Source of the DNA: Stratiolaelaps scimitus
Lineage: Eukaryota > Arthropoda > Arachnida > Mesostigmata > Laelapidae
Assembly (NCBI GenBank): GCA_019614645.1
Contig: JABWDB010000018.1
Location: forward strand, 6,224,501-6,288,500
DNA: 64,000 nucleotides
Reading direction: 5' to 3'
Of the stretch, positions 25,176 to 36,801 are shown in pieces (the first letter of the stretch is position 1; every line of letters starts with the position of its first letter). The position numbers and the translations under genes are program-made. The notes below the pieces were generated by a model that worked only from the letters and a program-made list of their open reading frames with translations, did no database searches and had not been told where the DNA came from.

Positions 25176-26028
25176 CAATCGAAAGATCCGGACCCGTATG
25201 AACAACTGATCAAGATTTATGTTCTTCCATTGTCCCTGTTCCATTGTTTCACTCCTACGCAGACCTCGCCCGCATGGGATCAACAATCCTACAACTACAC
25301 TACTCTGAAAGTCGGAGATTAGCAAAGCCGAGACGTTCCCATATTTGCTCTCTTTCAGTGCACTCTGCTGTTCCTATCGAGTAGTCATCGCTCAAAGATC
25401 GTCTGAGTCATTGTCCTCAGGCCCAAACACGAGTCATGGGCTAATTAGATCTGCATCGATAGTTTCTCATTTGTGGATCGCTATCATCAATCACCTCCGG
25501 CATCTCCTTGCGGCCACATACAAATCAAACTAACTGGGGCAATGAATGTCTCTGAGATCACATGTCCATCTGTTGAATTAGACTACATAGAGACAGTCGC
25601 CGGTGCGTGACAAACTTCCTCGCTCGCCTGTAGTATCGCTGCTGTTTACCACTGACGTGACCAGCTGCGCAGGCGAGAGGAAGACAGATCCGTTGTGAAT
25701 GCCCCGCATCCTCTCACTTTACTGGAGTAGAGATAGATTTACAGTAGAATTTGACTTCTGCGATGGTGGCGTCCACGCGCTCTACGCCAGCCGACTGAGG
25801 AGGAGCAGAGAACGAGAAAGCCAGCAATGGGATCAAATAATTGAGCGTGTACCATATCGAGCTACACAGCAAAATCAATGGCCACCAACAACTGGCCGCC
25901 CCGTCCACTACTTAGATGATGCTCCTGAGAAGAAGGAGAGATGGACAGGGCAGCAGCCATCACTACAATTGACTCATGACCTATTGCTGGCGATCTTGTG
26001 CATTCTGCCGCTGCTAAAGGTTAAAGGT

Positions 26029-26078
26029 TTTCGGGCTGACTCCCAGCTAATATTTAGCGTCCACGGTACTGCTTCTAG
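26029..26078 (-). repeat. SINE family B tail, reversed
   Basis: In reverse complement: GTACCGTGGACGCTAAATATTAGCTGGGAGTCAGCCCGAAAACC, matching the 3' half of the family B copies at 50697 and 58671. The head is not recognisable. The 133-codon frame at 25699-26100 overlaps this repeat. Confidence 0.6.
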
Positions 26079-26558
26079 CACTGCCTCTGCTGTTGTGTGA
26101 CAAAGCTGTTGACTCAAACTGCGCTTTTTATGTCAATAGCTGCGGGAGCGGTGGATGAACGAGGGACAATAGTACAAAACAACGAATATTTCGCTCAAAG
26201 ACACACCGCGAGTGGTGGCATTGTGGCACTGTGCAACTTGCGACAACTTCAATGCTGTTGAAGATGCATCGATCGCTCATCGGCCTAGTAGGTGAGTCGA
26301 AGGCAACTCGTATTATATATGGCACCGACGTTGACTCATATATATATGTATATATAATAGACACGAACGGGCAAAAACAACTCTACTGCCAGTCACTACT
26401 CGGGCGTGGTGGTTCGGTAGAGAATTGTCGAGTTACTTTCATGAACTACGACTTGTCGCGTGCCCCTGTAAACTTAAATATTTATAATGGACAATAAACA
26501 ATATATGCCATAGCTCATTGGATAATGCAACATAATAATAAATAGGCAAATAAATAGT

Positions 26559-26604
26559 TATCTCCAATTCAGCTTTTTTTTTGCAAAAGGCTGAACTGGA
26601 GATA
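26559..26604. repeat. Hairpin, 15-bp arms
   Basis: TATCTCCAATTCAGC and GCTGAACTGGAGATA pair with one mismatch around a 16-nt T-rich loop. No repeat family is recognised. Confidence 0.6.
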
Positions 26605-27362
26605 GCTTCATTCAGATCCGCGAACCAAAAAGGCTACTTCGATTTGAAAACGACGGCAAAAAAATGTCAACATGTCACCAATATTCGAGTATTCGATTAG
26701 ATCTAACAGCATCAAGAAGGTAACGAAATCTGGCGACTCTGTTCATTATAACCCGGACGAATGGACGCCGCGACTTCGATGGCGTTCCTAATTGGGCAGC
26801 GATCGAGCTGTATTAAATGCACATCAGGTAACATGGATCCAAGAAAATAAGCCTGGAAGGAGATGAATGAGGCATATCCCGCTGTATAGGCAGGATTGCG
26901 GCAGGGGCATGCGTTCTATGATCATAGAGACGGATAGTGTCGAGTTACGACAGCGGCGTTGCCGTGACGCATTAGCCTCTAAGAAAGCGTGGTGTCAAAC
27001 ATTGAATTGGGATACGTTTAGCGGCTTTGCATAGATTTTTTTGGTACTGAGATATCTCGTAGCAGCAATAACCATCGTTACTTTGTCTGGTATATGGTGA
27101 GATGAGTAAAACAGCTGGCAAAATATGATTTCGACACAACGAGCACTGGGACATACTCCACTAACGAGTATGTCCTAGTCGCCCTCAGTCGGCTCCTCAA
27201 ACCGACTTTGGCTGAGTTCGAGCTGTGTGCATGCTTTTTTTTTAAGTCTCATGTCTTCCATTACACCACCGTTGTGTCGAAATATGCTGTGGACATTCAT
27301 GGGGTTCACATGAGCCTGGAAGGTGACAGATGATTATTGTTGTTGTTGTCGGTTGTTTGCAG

Positions 27363-29443
27363 GCAGTGCCATCCTCGTGCTATGGTCCTCACATGACGGC
27401 ATGGTCACTGGGGCCAATCTGGTGTCTAACAGCAATCTCTTTATCGATACGGTCCTGCACAACCGAATGCCGAACTTCGCACGATATGAGTCACTCGATC
27501 CGGCGACTGTCGGCCCGTTCCAAGTAGTCACCAGCATAAAGAACTGGGCGGGTCACAAATTCAAGGCAAACTTCACTGTCAATTCGGTGTCTGGACTCAG
27601 CAACGGGGTATCTAGGTAAGGACAGAGGAGCAAAGTTCTCACCTGACGCCTATTGATTAGTTCCCGCGGATGCAAAAACATTATTTTACAGCATTTCTTT
27701 TTTATCACTGACTATATATAATATAGTTCAGTTAATACGGAAGAAAAACTCGTTTGTTTGCGTGCATATCTCTCTTGTTAACTTATCAAGTGAGTTTATT
27801 CCAGCGTTATCTCTAATTTAAAACGACATCCCCCCAGCTAAATGCTAAATTTGTTCTTTTGAGCTTCCAGATTAAATGACTGTGCACCTGTCGGCATGCA
27901 CGCTGGCAATATTACCGTCGGGTGCAACGTTCACTTCGGTGGCGTTCGCATAACCCTTGACGGCTTCGGGCAGGTATGTGATGTCCCTGTTCCAATATAT
28001 GGTCTCTCTCTCTCTATAATAGTATATGAAACTGAGTACGCATAGCAGATGATCAGTGGCAATTACTTGGAGAGGCAGGGTTCGAACCCCTTACGACACA
28101 TGCACATTAGTGGGGTATTTGTACTTCATAAAAATTGGCTACTGTTTTTTCGAGCTGACCCTCAGCTGTTCCCCTATCTGACAGGCCTCAGCTTTTAACC
28201 TATTAGATATTATTATGAGGACCTGTCCGGGCCACCTTTGCCTATTCCCTTCCTTACTCGTAAACATTTGCTAATTAAGTTGTTCTTTCCCGCCCTATGT
28301 TATCCAGTAACGACACACTGCTATTCGAAGAGTCTATCTTAAAGTGTTGGTATTTAACCACTGCTAGATGTGTTCTGATTGTTCATCGGGGCGAATGGTT
28401 TCTGTGTTATCATTCATTGTATCATGCACTGTGTGTTACTGTTTAACTTGTGTCCCTTTCGCGTGATGTCCAGGGCGATTCAACAATCAAGAAAATGCAC
28501 CGGGTGACAGCCAGTGCCACGCTGGGCAACAGTTACGCACTTGTCGAAGCTGCGGGACCCCACCCACATAAGCCTGGCTCGCTCGTTCGGTAAGACCGTG
28601 TTGAGATGATGTCCAAGAAATACGTGAACACCTAAATCCTGTCCTTGCTATTAATTGGCTGAAATTTCTCGTCTACCAACTAATAGAATATGTATACGCA
28701 TTTATTAGCGACTGATTGTCGACATTCCGTCCGTGGGGAATATCCCCCGTAGGAAAACGACGTACTATTAACCTATTCACGTCTTGCAGATATTTTTACA
28801 TAATAGTTAAATTCATGAACGCTTCCATTGAGTGCATGCAGTATAATTATATAGCGCTTACTCTGCGACCGAAAATGCTGTCAACTGTCACTCGTGTGAA
28901 ACTGGCCGTTATTTGATAAATGAATGATTCGTTTGTAGGCCTGACAAATGTTTGGCATGGCCATAGCCATGGATCCACATGGTAATTGATTATATACCAG
29001 CCAAATTATACTTTATAATTAACGACCGCCTCGCCGCTCACAGCGAGTGGTCGTTCCATGACCAGAGTTGCTTTATAATATTGCTAGTTTTATATTGGTT
29101 AAGATACTGAAACAGACGAATACGCCTCTCGAAACCTGCTGAACTCGGATCTCTGTCGAAGCAATGACACGACCGGAAACTCTTCCCCTATTTTTGCCAC
29201 ATGTGCGGATTTCAACGACAATTCTCAATTTGTCTCGCCACATATTGCAGCTTTGCCTTGGGCAGGATGAACGTCACCGTTACTCTCGGGGACAATATTG
29301 CGCTAAGCAATGACCGCGAAATGGAGTTCAGCATAAATCTTAAGAGCGAGCTGACACTTCGGCTGGATGGTTTGTTGAAGACAAAATATGTGGAAATTCT
29401 AGCCAAAGCCATCAATTCGGTTAATCTACCACCCGTGAACTGA
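27363..29443 (+). CDS. Secreted glycoprotein, possibly TULIP/group-7-allergen-like lipid-binding protein (5' end incomplete)
   Basis: Four exons join in phase: 27363-27615, 27871-27973, 28474-28589 and 29251-29443 (TGA), about 221 residues. The first visible exon opens inside a hydrophobic stretch (GSAILVLW), the likely end of a signal peptide begun in an unseen upstream exon. There are two cysteines (DCAP and VGCNV) that could form one disulfide, and N-glycosylation sites NFT, NIT and NVT. The alternating hydrophobic strands and the order FARYESLDPATVGPFQV...SVSGLS...VTASATLGNSYALVEA...NLKSELTLRLDGLLKTKYVEILAKAIN resemble arthropod haemolymph lipid-binding (JHBP/takeout) and mite group 7 allergen proteins of the TULIP fold. 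That family link is by general shape, not a diagnostic motif. Exon structure and a secreted product are well supported; function is not. Confidence 0.65.
28146..28178 (-). repeat. SINE family B tail, reversed, in intron 2 of the secreted-protein gene
   Basis: TTTTTTCGAGCTGACCCTCAGCTGTTCCCCTAT matches the piece at 21170-21200 almost exactly. About 60 bp before it (28078-28089) is GGGTTCGAACCCC, a B-box-like palindrome that may be a separate tRNA-like remnant. Confidence 0.5.
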
Positions 29444-29481
29444 ACTGTCGCCAAGCTGTCCCGATGAATCGTCATGGATAG

Positions 29482-29487
29482 AATAAA
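29482..29487 (+). terminator. Poly(A) signal of the secreted-glycoprotein gene
   Basis: AATAAA 39 bp after the TGA, a good distance for a compact 3' UTR; this supports 29251-29443 as the last exon. Confidence 0.6.
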
Positions 29488-30836
29488 GTCGAACTGCTTT
29501 GAAGAGCGCCGAAATGAGGTTTTATTATATTCAATATTTATCACGAAATTGATACGGGGTATTGGGAACAGAAGAAGCTGGATTATTTCTAATGTTCACC
29601 GAACCGGATGAAGATACACTGGTGATTATGTAGCTATGATTCTGGAGTGATTTATGTAGCTCTAGTATGTGGCTAATTTTGGGGTGGGAATATCGGAGAT
29701 GTCGAACACTTGATTCGTCGTGAGATGCTGTGAGGCACTATTTTTTGTATTCTATCATATTAGAGATTAGCTAGTCAGTTGTAGCCATTGAACGTGCTAA
29801 TTAGATATATCTATATATAATAAGATATCGTTCTGTTAATAGGAAACATACAGAGCTCATTTAGTTCCAGTTGCATCAATATAATAAGTGGTGTTCCTCC
29901 AAAAGATTCCTCGACCCAAAAAATGCTTCATTTATTATATATTTACTTACGGTTCGCAGTGTCGACTTCTTTAGTCCCAACTATAATAATATGATTCAAC
30001 CGATTCTAAAACTCGACAATGATCATTGAGACGTTCGCTTCGTGCTCCACCGTCCGAGACGTCTGGTTCCATGTTTTTGAAGGGCTACCTTAATATTCTA
30101 CTACCCCGCTCCTATGTAAGAGTGCTAATTTGCATGTTACTGCTATGCGTAGGCTTAAACCTGTGCCTTGTGAATAAGTTTTCACAAAAATTGTAAATAT
30201 GATCGCTTATTGATTATTGACTGATTGGTCGAGAATTGTGCATGATTATACTTATGAGTTGGCACAGATTCTGCGGTTGTCCTATTTTTGCTTATGGTTG
30301 GCTGTATCTATTTTGTTCTAGCTACAAAAGATGCGTGTGTATGAAATCGCAATGGTTATTTATAATAATAATTAATAATGCGATGTGATTATGTACAAAG
30401 AGGTTGTCTGTTGTGTTCGAAGGTTCGAAGACTTCCATAGTAATAAACATTAGTTAAGCTTGGGATTATTCTCGAGGCCAAGCTGTAGGAGATATCGACC
30501 CAACAGATTATAATCATATGCAATAATTGCCCTTGCAAGTAATAATTTTAACAGACATAGAGGACGATGAGCCTAGCAGTAAAAGCAGCCCTAATAGTCT
30601 CGTTCGGAAGTACTTCCTCGTTTTGAGTCTGTGTAGGTGAGATTTTAATATTTTTAGGGCAAAATTTCACTACATTTAACCTCAATACAATAGTGAGCTG
30701 CTAATTATAGAATTACGCGATTGTATACGCGTACGAAAAACGTGTTGTTAGTTGCTGTTGGTTTGTTTCGGAAACCAAAATAAAAACAGAGCGACTCGAT
30801 GCCAAGAGACTTAAAAATATTCTGTGTAACTTCAAA
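29488..30836. other. AT-rich intergenic stretch, no gene seen
   Basis: No exon-like block, repeat boundary or RNA gene was recognised. Confidence 0.4.
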
Positions 30837-31067
30837 ATGAATCTATCTCGAGACCAATTTCGTGCGATAATGCATCTCAAGTTAAAAATTGGAGATACGG
30901 TAGCGAACACGGCCAACGAAATGTGTGCTGCTTTCGGGCGACCCTCTACTGTAACGACTGGCACAGTGGAAACTTGGTTCAGGAAGTTCCGTTCAGGAGA
31001 TTTCAACTTCGACGACGAACTTCGAAAAGTTCCGTTTCTCGAGGGTCGAAAAAAGAAACATATTTAA
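30837..31067 (+). pseudogene. Mariner-like transposase fragment (helix-turn-helix part only)
   Basis: A 76-codon open frame begins MNLSRDQFRAIMHLKLKIGD and continues with TANEMCAAFG and TGTVETWFRKFRSGDF. The FRSGDF ending is typical of the N-terminal DNA-binding region of mariner transposases. After DDELR the similarity stops and the frame ends 14 codons later, so the catalytic DDD domain is absent. No terminal inverted repeats were recognised. The HTH part has kept its frame. Confidence 0.7.
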
Positions 31068-31099
31068 AAAGGGAATTTATTTTTTTTACCCGAGGTTAT

Positions 31100-33092
31100 G
31101 TATAGCTGTCGAGGGAGACTAGTTTCGTTGGATAAAGTTTGTTAAAACTCGAGTTAATATTAATTAATCGGAAAAATAGCACTGACATACTTAGTTATGG
31201 TTTAAAATTAATATATGTATGTGCATTCTTCAGTATTTGTTTAGTCGCTCGCCTGACCCACAGTTCGTTAGTTGCTTACTGCCCTAAGTCTATGTCTCTT
31301 AATTAGTGCACGCTATATGCATCATTCAGTTTGCAAAGTCACTCCCCACTGGTCTCTAAGCTATCGTCTATTATGTGGGCTATCAAACTTATACAATCTC
31401 ACCATATGAAGGCAGGAGAAGGTTAATTGATTTTGGTTGAGGCGCTAATTAGAACCTGACGCTGGTTAATTCCTTCTCGTCACCTTTATCATTGATACCT
31501 AACAGCTTCGTTAGGGCGCACTCGCTTGGTCCGGCGGCGATCTTTCACCTTTACTCAAGGTCCAGTCATTCGCAGAACAGCAAAACATGACATCTATGTC
31601 ACGGCAAAGAACAATTGACCTTATTATGTTTGTTTTCGTTACCACGAAGGGTAGCCCCATTGGAGAGCGTCTGACATACACCGCATCGTATTTTATCCGT
31701 TTTGTTCATATTCTAAGTAAACTACAGCCAGCCCTAGGTTGAGCCAAATTCTGTTCATAGACAGTTCAAGCCCGTACGCATACTTGTGCCTTTAAAAAAA
31801 AGATTAGCTAATCAGTCATAACTGTTATTCAGTATTCGAATCAGTGTGTCGCGAACAGCTCTCCCGTCTGAATTCACCCCTTTTAAATGAGCAGCAAGTG
31901 TTGATGAGGCGTTTAGAGCATAGTTCTGTCACTCTGGCATTAAGGGGACGTAGTCCGAAATTCATTCTATTATTCTTATGGGTATGATCACGACCATTTA
32001 ATACTAGGCGTGCCACAAGTTCAGATAAGCGTGCAACAATTAGCTTATCACAGCCATAAGCCAAAACGTAGACAGATCTTATATGAATTCACAGTTGCCA
32101 GCCCAATGACGGCTCGTCACCACAATCAGCGCAAAGTTTATTAGATAAATAATGCCGTCCAGATCCCGGGCCGTATCGAGTCACATTTGCTACACATGTT
32201 CCATAAGAAACAAAAAAAAAAGAACAACGTGTATGTGTTCTGCCATATCGAGGCATGCGTGCTGTGCGCCAACATGCTCTTCATTAAACAAACAAATCGA
32301 GTGGCAGATAACAAAGACAGGACTACTCGCGGTGTAACTGGTGAATGCAGCTGTTGTGCTGTTGAAATCACGGAATAGCTACTCGGGCCAGTCTGTGCAA
32401 TTAATGAACGCCCACTGAGAATAGCCGGCTGGCTGGCTCGCTGGTTGGCAGGCCGACTATGCACATGGGTTGTGGATCGCCCATGGAAAAGCCACAAAGC
32501 AACACCCTTTACGACCGAGGCAATGGCGGCCTTGAGCCGCAGAAAATATGAACGGCGTTCGGTTGATGATTCGAGTGATAATTTTTTGTGCGCCAATTTG
32601 AAATGGTCATCTCTCGCCGTTTAGCTTCCCGCATCACATTACCCGCAAGTGTAGTTTAGGGGATGCCATTTTTACTGTTATTACTCATATGGATTTCGGC
32701 CATTAGTGCGTCAAGGTGACGGACGTATTCCTCACAAAGTAGACATTATAATAGGGGCGGGAACAATTATGTTCTACATGCAAAACAGTCAAGTACACTG
32801 TGCGTCACTATAACATATTATAGTGATATCCTAATATACAATAGTTCATACTATTTTCGTAAATATACCACAATAGTATGCTGTCTAGAAATTGTGATTA
32901 GCATTAGGCGGTCTTTGATCTCCTCGAGGCAATATTCCCCTGTTGCAAGCACCTGCTCTAGCACTTGACCGTCTGTGATCGCTCACAAGCAAATAATGAA
33001 ACTTTGATAAGAAGAAATACGGAACAGAGCAAGGCGATGGTGATAGACAATGCCGAGTGTGAATGAGCTGGCTGTTTTTTGCACTTGTCGAG
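31100..33092. other. Intergenic stretch, no supported gene
   Basis: The longest open frame is 151 codons on the minus strand (32141-32596). It has no domain I know, a phenylalanine run from a poly(T) tract and no clear splice sites, so it is not called. Short GGCTGGCTGGCT-type repeats occur near 32428. Confidence 0.4.
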
Positions 33093-33288
33093 TGTGGCCA
33101 AATGCGGCCTCTGCCCCGACACGCCATTCACCCACTGGGTCGTTAGCGTTGGCGGCCCCTCGGACGCCGTGCTGCTGAATCGCATCAGCAGCAGCAACAG
33201 CGGTGGTGGTCGTGTGGCGATAGAAACAAATTTACTCTCTGTCCCGCAGAACATGAAATGGCAAGCGTCTCCAACTCGGAGGAACAGG
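33093..33288 (+). CDS. Exon-like block, unknown product
   Basis: An open + frame with strong GC at third codon positions follows a T-rich acceptor (TTTTTTGCACTTGTCGAG) and ends at a possible donor AACAG|GTGCCA. It would encode VAKCGLCPDTPFTHWVV, GGPSDAVLLNRI, a Ser/Gly run and VAIETNLLSVPQ. I do not recognise it. The minus strand is also open here, so the strand is not certain. No partner exon was found within 3 kb. It could be an exon of a long gene or a chance GC-rich block. Confidence 0.3.
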
Positions 33289-33673
33289 TGCCACCCGCCC
33301 TGCTATGCGTGGTCACTCGATTAGTGCTCCATTATATTCAAGGAACGTGTCAAGATTGCCATTTTATTTTGTTTGAGCAAAACAGTGAGCCGCAAACCAT
33401 CGCAGCCGCTTGATGATCTGATAGCGACACGATAGTTTAGTGGACTTTGGTCCGTGTCGAGAATATGGGGAGAGCAATGCTCCCTCTTTCTCTCTCGAGA
33501 CCCTCCTGCAGTATTGCCTATCCTTGCTATTGTGATGTTGTACTCCTCTGTCCACGGAACCCCCAACCTCCGCCTCCCCTTCGCTTGTCGAATACACCGA
33601 GAATAACTAACGTGCTCTTGACTCTAGGGACGAGTCAAGACAGTATATTGACAGTATATATAGAAAGTATATT

Positions 33674-34232
33674 CTACAGGGTGTTCGGGAAGTTAGGCGA
33701 ACCTATGAGACGATTAATGAGAGCTGGAACTAACCTACCCCATATATGTTCTCTTTCTATTCTACCAACATGTTTAGTATATCAGAGATTGCTCCATGTG
33801 TAGTAGAGCAAAAAAGTAACCAGGATCAAGATGTTATTACTATTATTAATATTATTACTATCAGCTACACAAGATTATCCCAGAAACCATCTCAATCATC
33901 ATCGTTAGTGAGCATTCTGAAGTACTGGTGAAACTTTAAGCGAAGTTTTGCCCCCCTCTGCCATGGTACCTTCTATATTATTCTCTTCATTTTGTGTTTC
34001 AAACACTATCAATAGATATCCACCTTCCTATCGAAATACGCGTTTATAGAAAAAGTTATGCGGCTCGTCTTGCATCACAAATTTCGTGGTACATATACCA
34101 CAACCGGTCCATTTATTCCAGCTGTGACCGTACATGAGAAGCAAACAAAAAACCCAAGGGTACCATAAAACGTGTACCAAAGAGTGCTTAGCTTCTCATA
34201 GCGTTGCGTAACTTTATGAGCGTCGCCCTGTA
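33674..34232. mobile_element. Non-autonomous inverted-repeat element (MITE), about 555 bp
   Basis: The left end CAGGGTGTTCGGG-AAGTTAGGCGAACCTATGAGA matches the reverse complement of the right end CAGGGCGACGCTCATAAAGTTACGCAACGCTATGAGA over about 40 bp with mismatches. Both ends abut TA (33674-33675 and 34231-34232), as expected of Tc1/mariner-superfamily insertion. No transposase is recognisable inside. Confidence 0.65.
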
Positions 34233-34942
34233 TGCTGACTTCTATTGACAAGCAAGGTGAGCCTGTTTGAGCAGTCAACGGATATACTCGTGCATTATCT
34301 TGCGCATTAGTTCGTAAAAGATAACTTTAACTTCACAATAAGTTCAAAGTATTCGCGCGCTGCTATTGCACGATTCCTCGGGTGGACGCGCCATTCTTGT
34401 AGAGGCCATAGGCAGAAAATGTATAATCTACATCCTCAGCAAATCGAAATTACTTAATGTGTCAAATCCCTGTATTTTAAAGACCAAAATACCATAAGTA
34501 GCGATCCGCTGGCAGGAAAAAACACAACATATTTGTCATTAAATATGTATGCTTTTCTGTGCCTTATTCTTGGGTGCATTGAATATCGCGGAAGAGGCAA
34601 TCGGGCGCAAATATTCCGCAAGTGAACTTTGCAGCCCCAGGTAGACTTGCACGACCTGCTCGTTTATTTGCGCTCTAACTCAGATTGGCCAATGGTAGGT
34701 TCGTAGTCTAACGATCGAATAGCCCTGGCGAACTCAAATTTACATGGGCACAGTCGTAAGTAGTTGATTAAGAAAATTAATTGGATATTATCTTCACATT
34801 TTGTTTCACACCCACCGCTGGCGACCGCTGAATGTGTTAGATTTTCCCGTAATCATCACCGATAAACATATAGCATATTTCCGATGCACTGTTTCACAAC
34901 TGAAGCCTGCTCTCGCACCCTCTCTCTGCCTCGTTCTCTCCC

Positions 34943-34963
34943 TCACACACACACACACACACA
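34943..34963. repeat. (CA)n microsatellite
   Basis: About 10 CA units following a CT-rich tract. Confidence 0.95.
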
Positions 34964-36595
34964 AAACTCAAGATGGAACGCGTCCAATGATCTTCCCGGT
35001 TGGGCTCTCGTGTTGTAGCTGAATATATCCGGTTTTTCTTTCGGCTTCTTTCGTATTTACAGCCTATCTCTCTATCTATCAGCACCACAGATCTCACCTT
35101 GGCTCTCGTTCGTGAGGAGCCTGTGAAGTGGGTGGATGCGTGCGTTATTCTGTAACTCGAATCGCCCTTTGGCGCGCGTTCCTATGAAGACAAAGGTGAA
35201 AAGAGCATAGATCTATAGCATTCGTAGTTGATACCGATCTCAGGTTTCCGACGCCACAGCGGCTGTTGCCGTTCATACCACTTGTTTATATCGCACTTCG
35301 TTTAGGTCGCAATCGTCTTAATTAGTATGTCGCTGTGGCACTGATCAACCAGGGAAACTCGCTGCAGGGACAGCTTTTAAAAACGCGGACGGGAGTGCAA
35401 GAGATATCGGAAGTCAGTAAGCTCGCTTAATAGTATAGCACGTGGCCGATATCTGCAATCTCTATGAACAAGCCGTGTGGTTTTGTTAAGCGTATCCATT
35501 ACATACGATGGCTGCATAGGGAGAACTCTTCATTAGCAACCGCTTCGACCATTTTCAGGCAATCCGATTGCCGCGTACAGCCTGCCCACCCTTAATAATT
35601 TCTCACTATTAGTGTATTCGACCTTGGTCTGCCAAATCTTGGAACTCGCCTTATCTATGGCAGTTGAACTCCGAAAGTGTCAACCCATGTAGGTTTCTAC
35701 AGTTTGAGAACTATGGACACAGGCTGCAGAAACGGAGTCGAAAAGTAATATTACTCACGATGTGTCCCGTCCGAGTACATACCTGCCTATTTCGCAGCGA
35801 GAAATTTCTGCAAAATCAAGTTCTAGTCAAGTTATCCTTCACGCAATTTGGTCACTTTCTAGAGGTATAATCCTCTTTGTTTTTGTTGTATGGACCATCT
35901 ACTCAAGGGGTGACACCAAGTGTATTAATGAATACGACATCCAAATACACAATTCTACCAACAGTAATGCCCAGTCCGCAAAGCCCGCGACTCTTTCTCT
36001 TGATAATAACACATTATGATTACATGTTGTGCGGACGTATTTAAAAACAATTAGTAGTCTTTTGAGATTATTATATACTGATTTCTATTTGTATGCTTGT
36101 TCCCCAGAAGGTGGTTGTGGACATGTCCGAAATCAGAAATCATCTGTCACTGACCATGTTGACTCGAAGTAGCCAGTTCTCTTACGAGTTGCCCGGTGAA
36201 TGGCAAAGGACCTTGAATATAAGGGAAGTTATTATAGGTAGACGATGGAAGGCCACATTTATAGAAAATTGATTTCACGTTGGTGAGAAATACTGATATA
36301 TATATATATAGTTATATGTATATATATGTATATAGTTTCACTTTCTTATTAGAGAGAGCTCTTAGTGCTAATCTGCTTGCCCATTCGCAATCTTAGCTAT
36401 AGGTTGACGTTGAACGAAGTATTGCTTGCATAGAATATACTTGAGCTTCTCGCGTGTATTGCTTAGAAAGCAAATGGAGAAGGAGATACTGCAAAAGTGT
36501 TCTTTCATGCTCATTAGCGTCACGTGAGAGATGGTCTTTTGGCTGGATGCCATAACCGGAAGATTTATGGTTCAGTAATCCTATTCTCGTATGGG
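34964..36595. other. Intergenic stretch, no gene seen
   Basis: Only short frames; a (TA)n run at 36296-36312. Confidence 0.4.
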
Positions 36596-36632
36596 CAAAG
36601 GTTTATTGGTTTATCAAAGGAACTGCAATTTA
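36596..36632 (-). repeat. SINE A / CR1-like tail, reversed
   Basis: AAAGGTTTATTGGTTTATCAAAGGAACTGCAATTT is the reverse complement of the shared tail GCAGTTCCTTTAATAAACCAATAAA. Only the tail is present, so the parent (SINE or LINE) cannot be told. Confidence 0.6.
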
Positions 36633-36784
36633 TTAATTAATGAAACGTCCTTGTGAACATACTCAGCTTAAGCCATAGGGGAAGTATCCCTCGGTATATT
36701 TCGAGCCCATTTTAAGCCAATTTTTAGGTAAGTAATTAAATTACCCATGGCTGAACTTAGAATATTCTCTTAAATATTGTCCCT

Positions 36785-36797
36785 AAGCTTCAATAAA
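36785..36797 (+). repeat. Left target-site duplication of the non-LTR element
   Basis: AAGCTTCAATAAA, identical to 38017-38029 and bracketing the element exactly. Confidence 0.9.
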
Positions 36798-36801
36798 CGA
36801 C

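Noticed and set aside
25699..26100. 133-codon + frame
   Set aside because: Runs through a reversed SINE B tail and shows no domain.
28040..28100. tRNA gene candidate around GGGTTCGAACCCC
   Set aside because: Only the T-arm-like piece is present; no acceptor or anticodon stem could be folded around it.
32141..32596. 151-codon minus frame
   Set aside because: Includes a poly(T)-derived Phe run, no recognised motif and no supporting splice or poly(A) signals.
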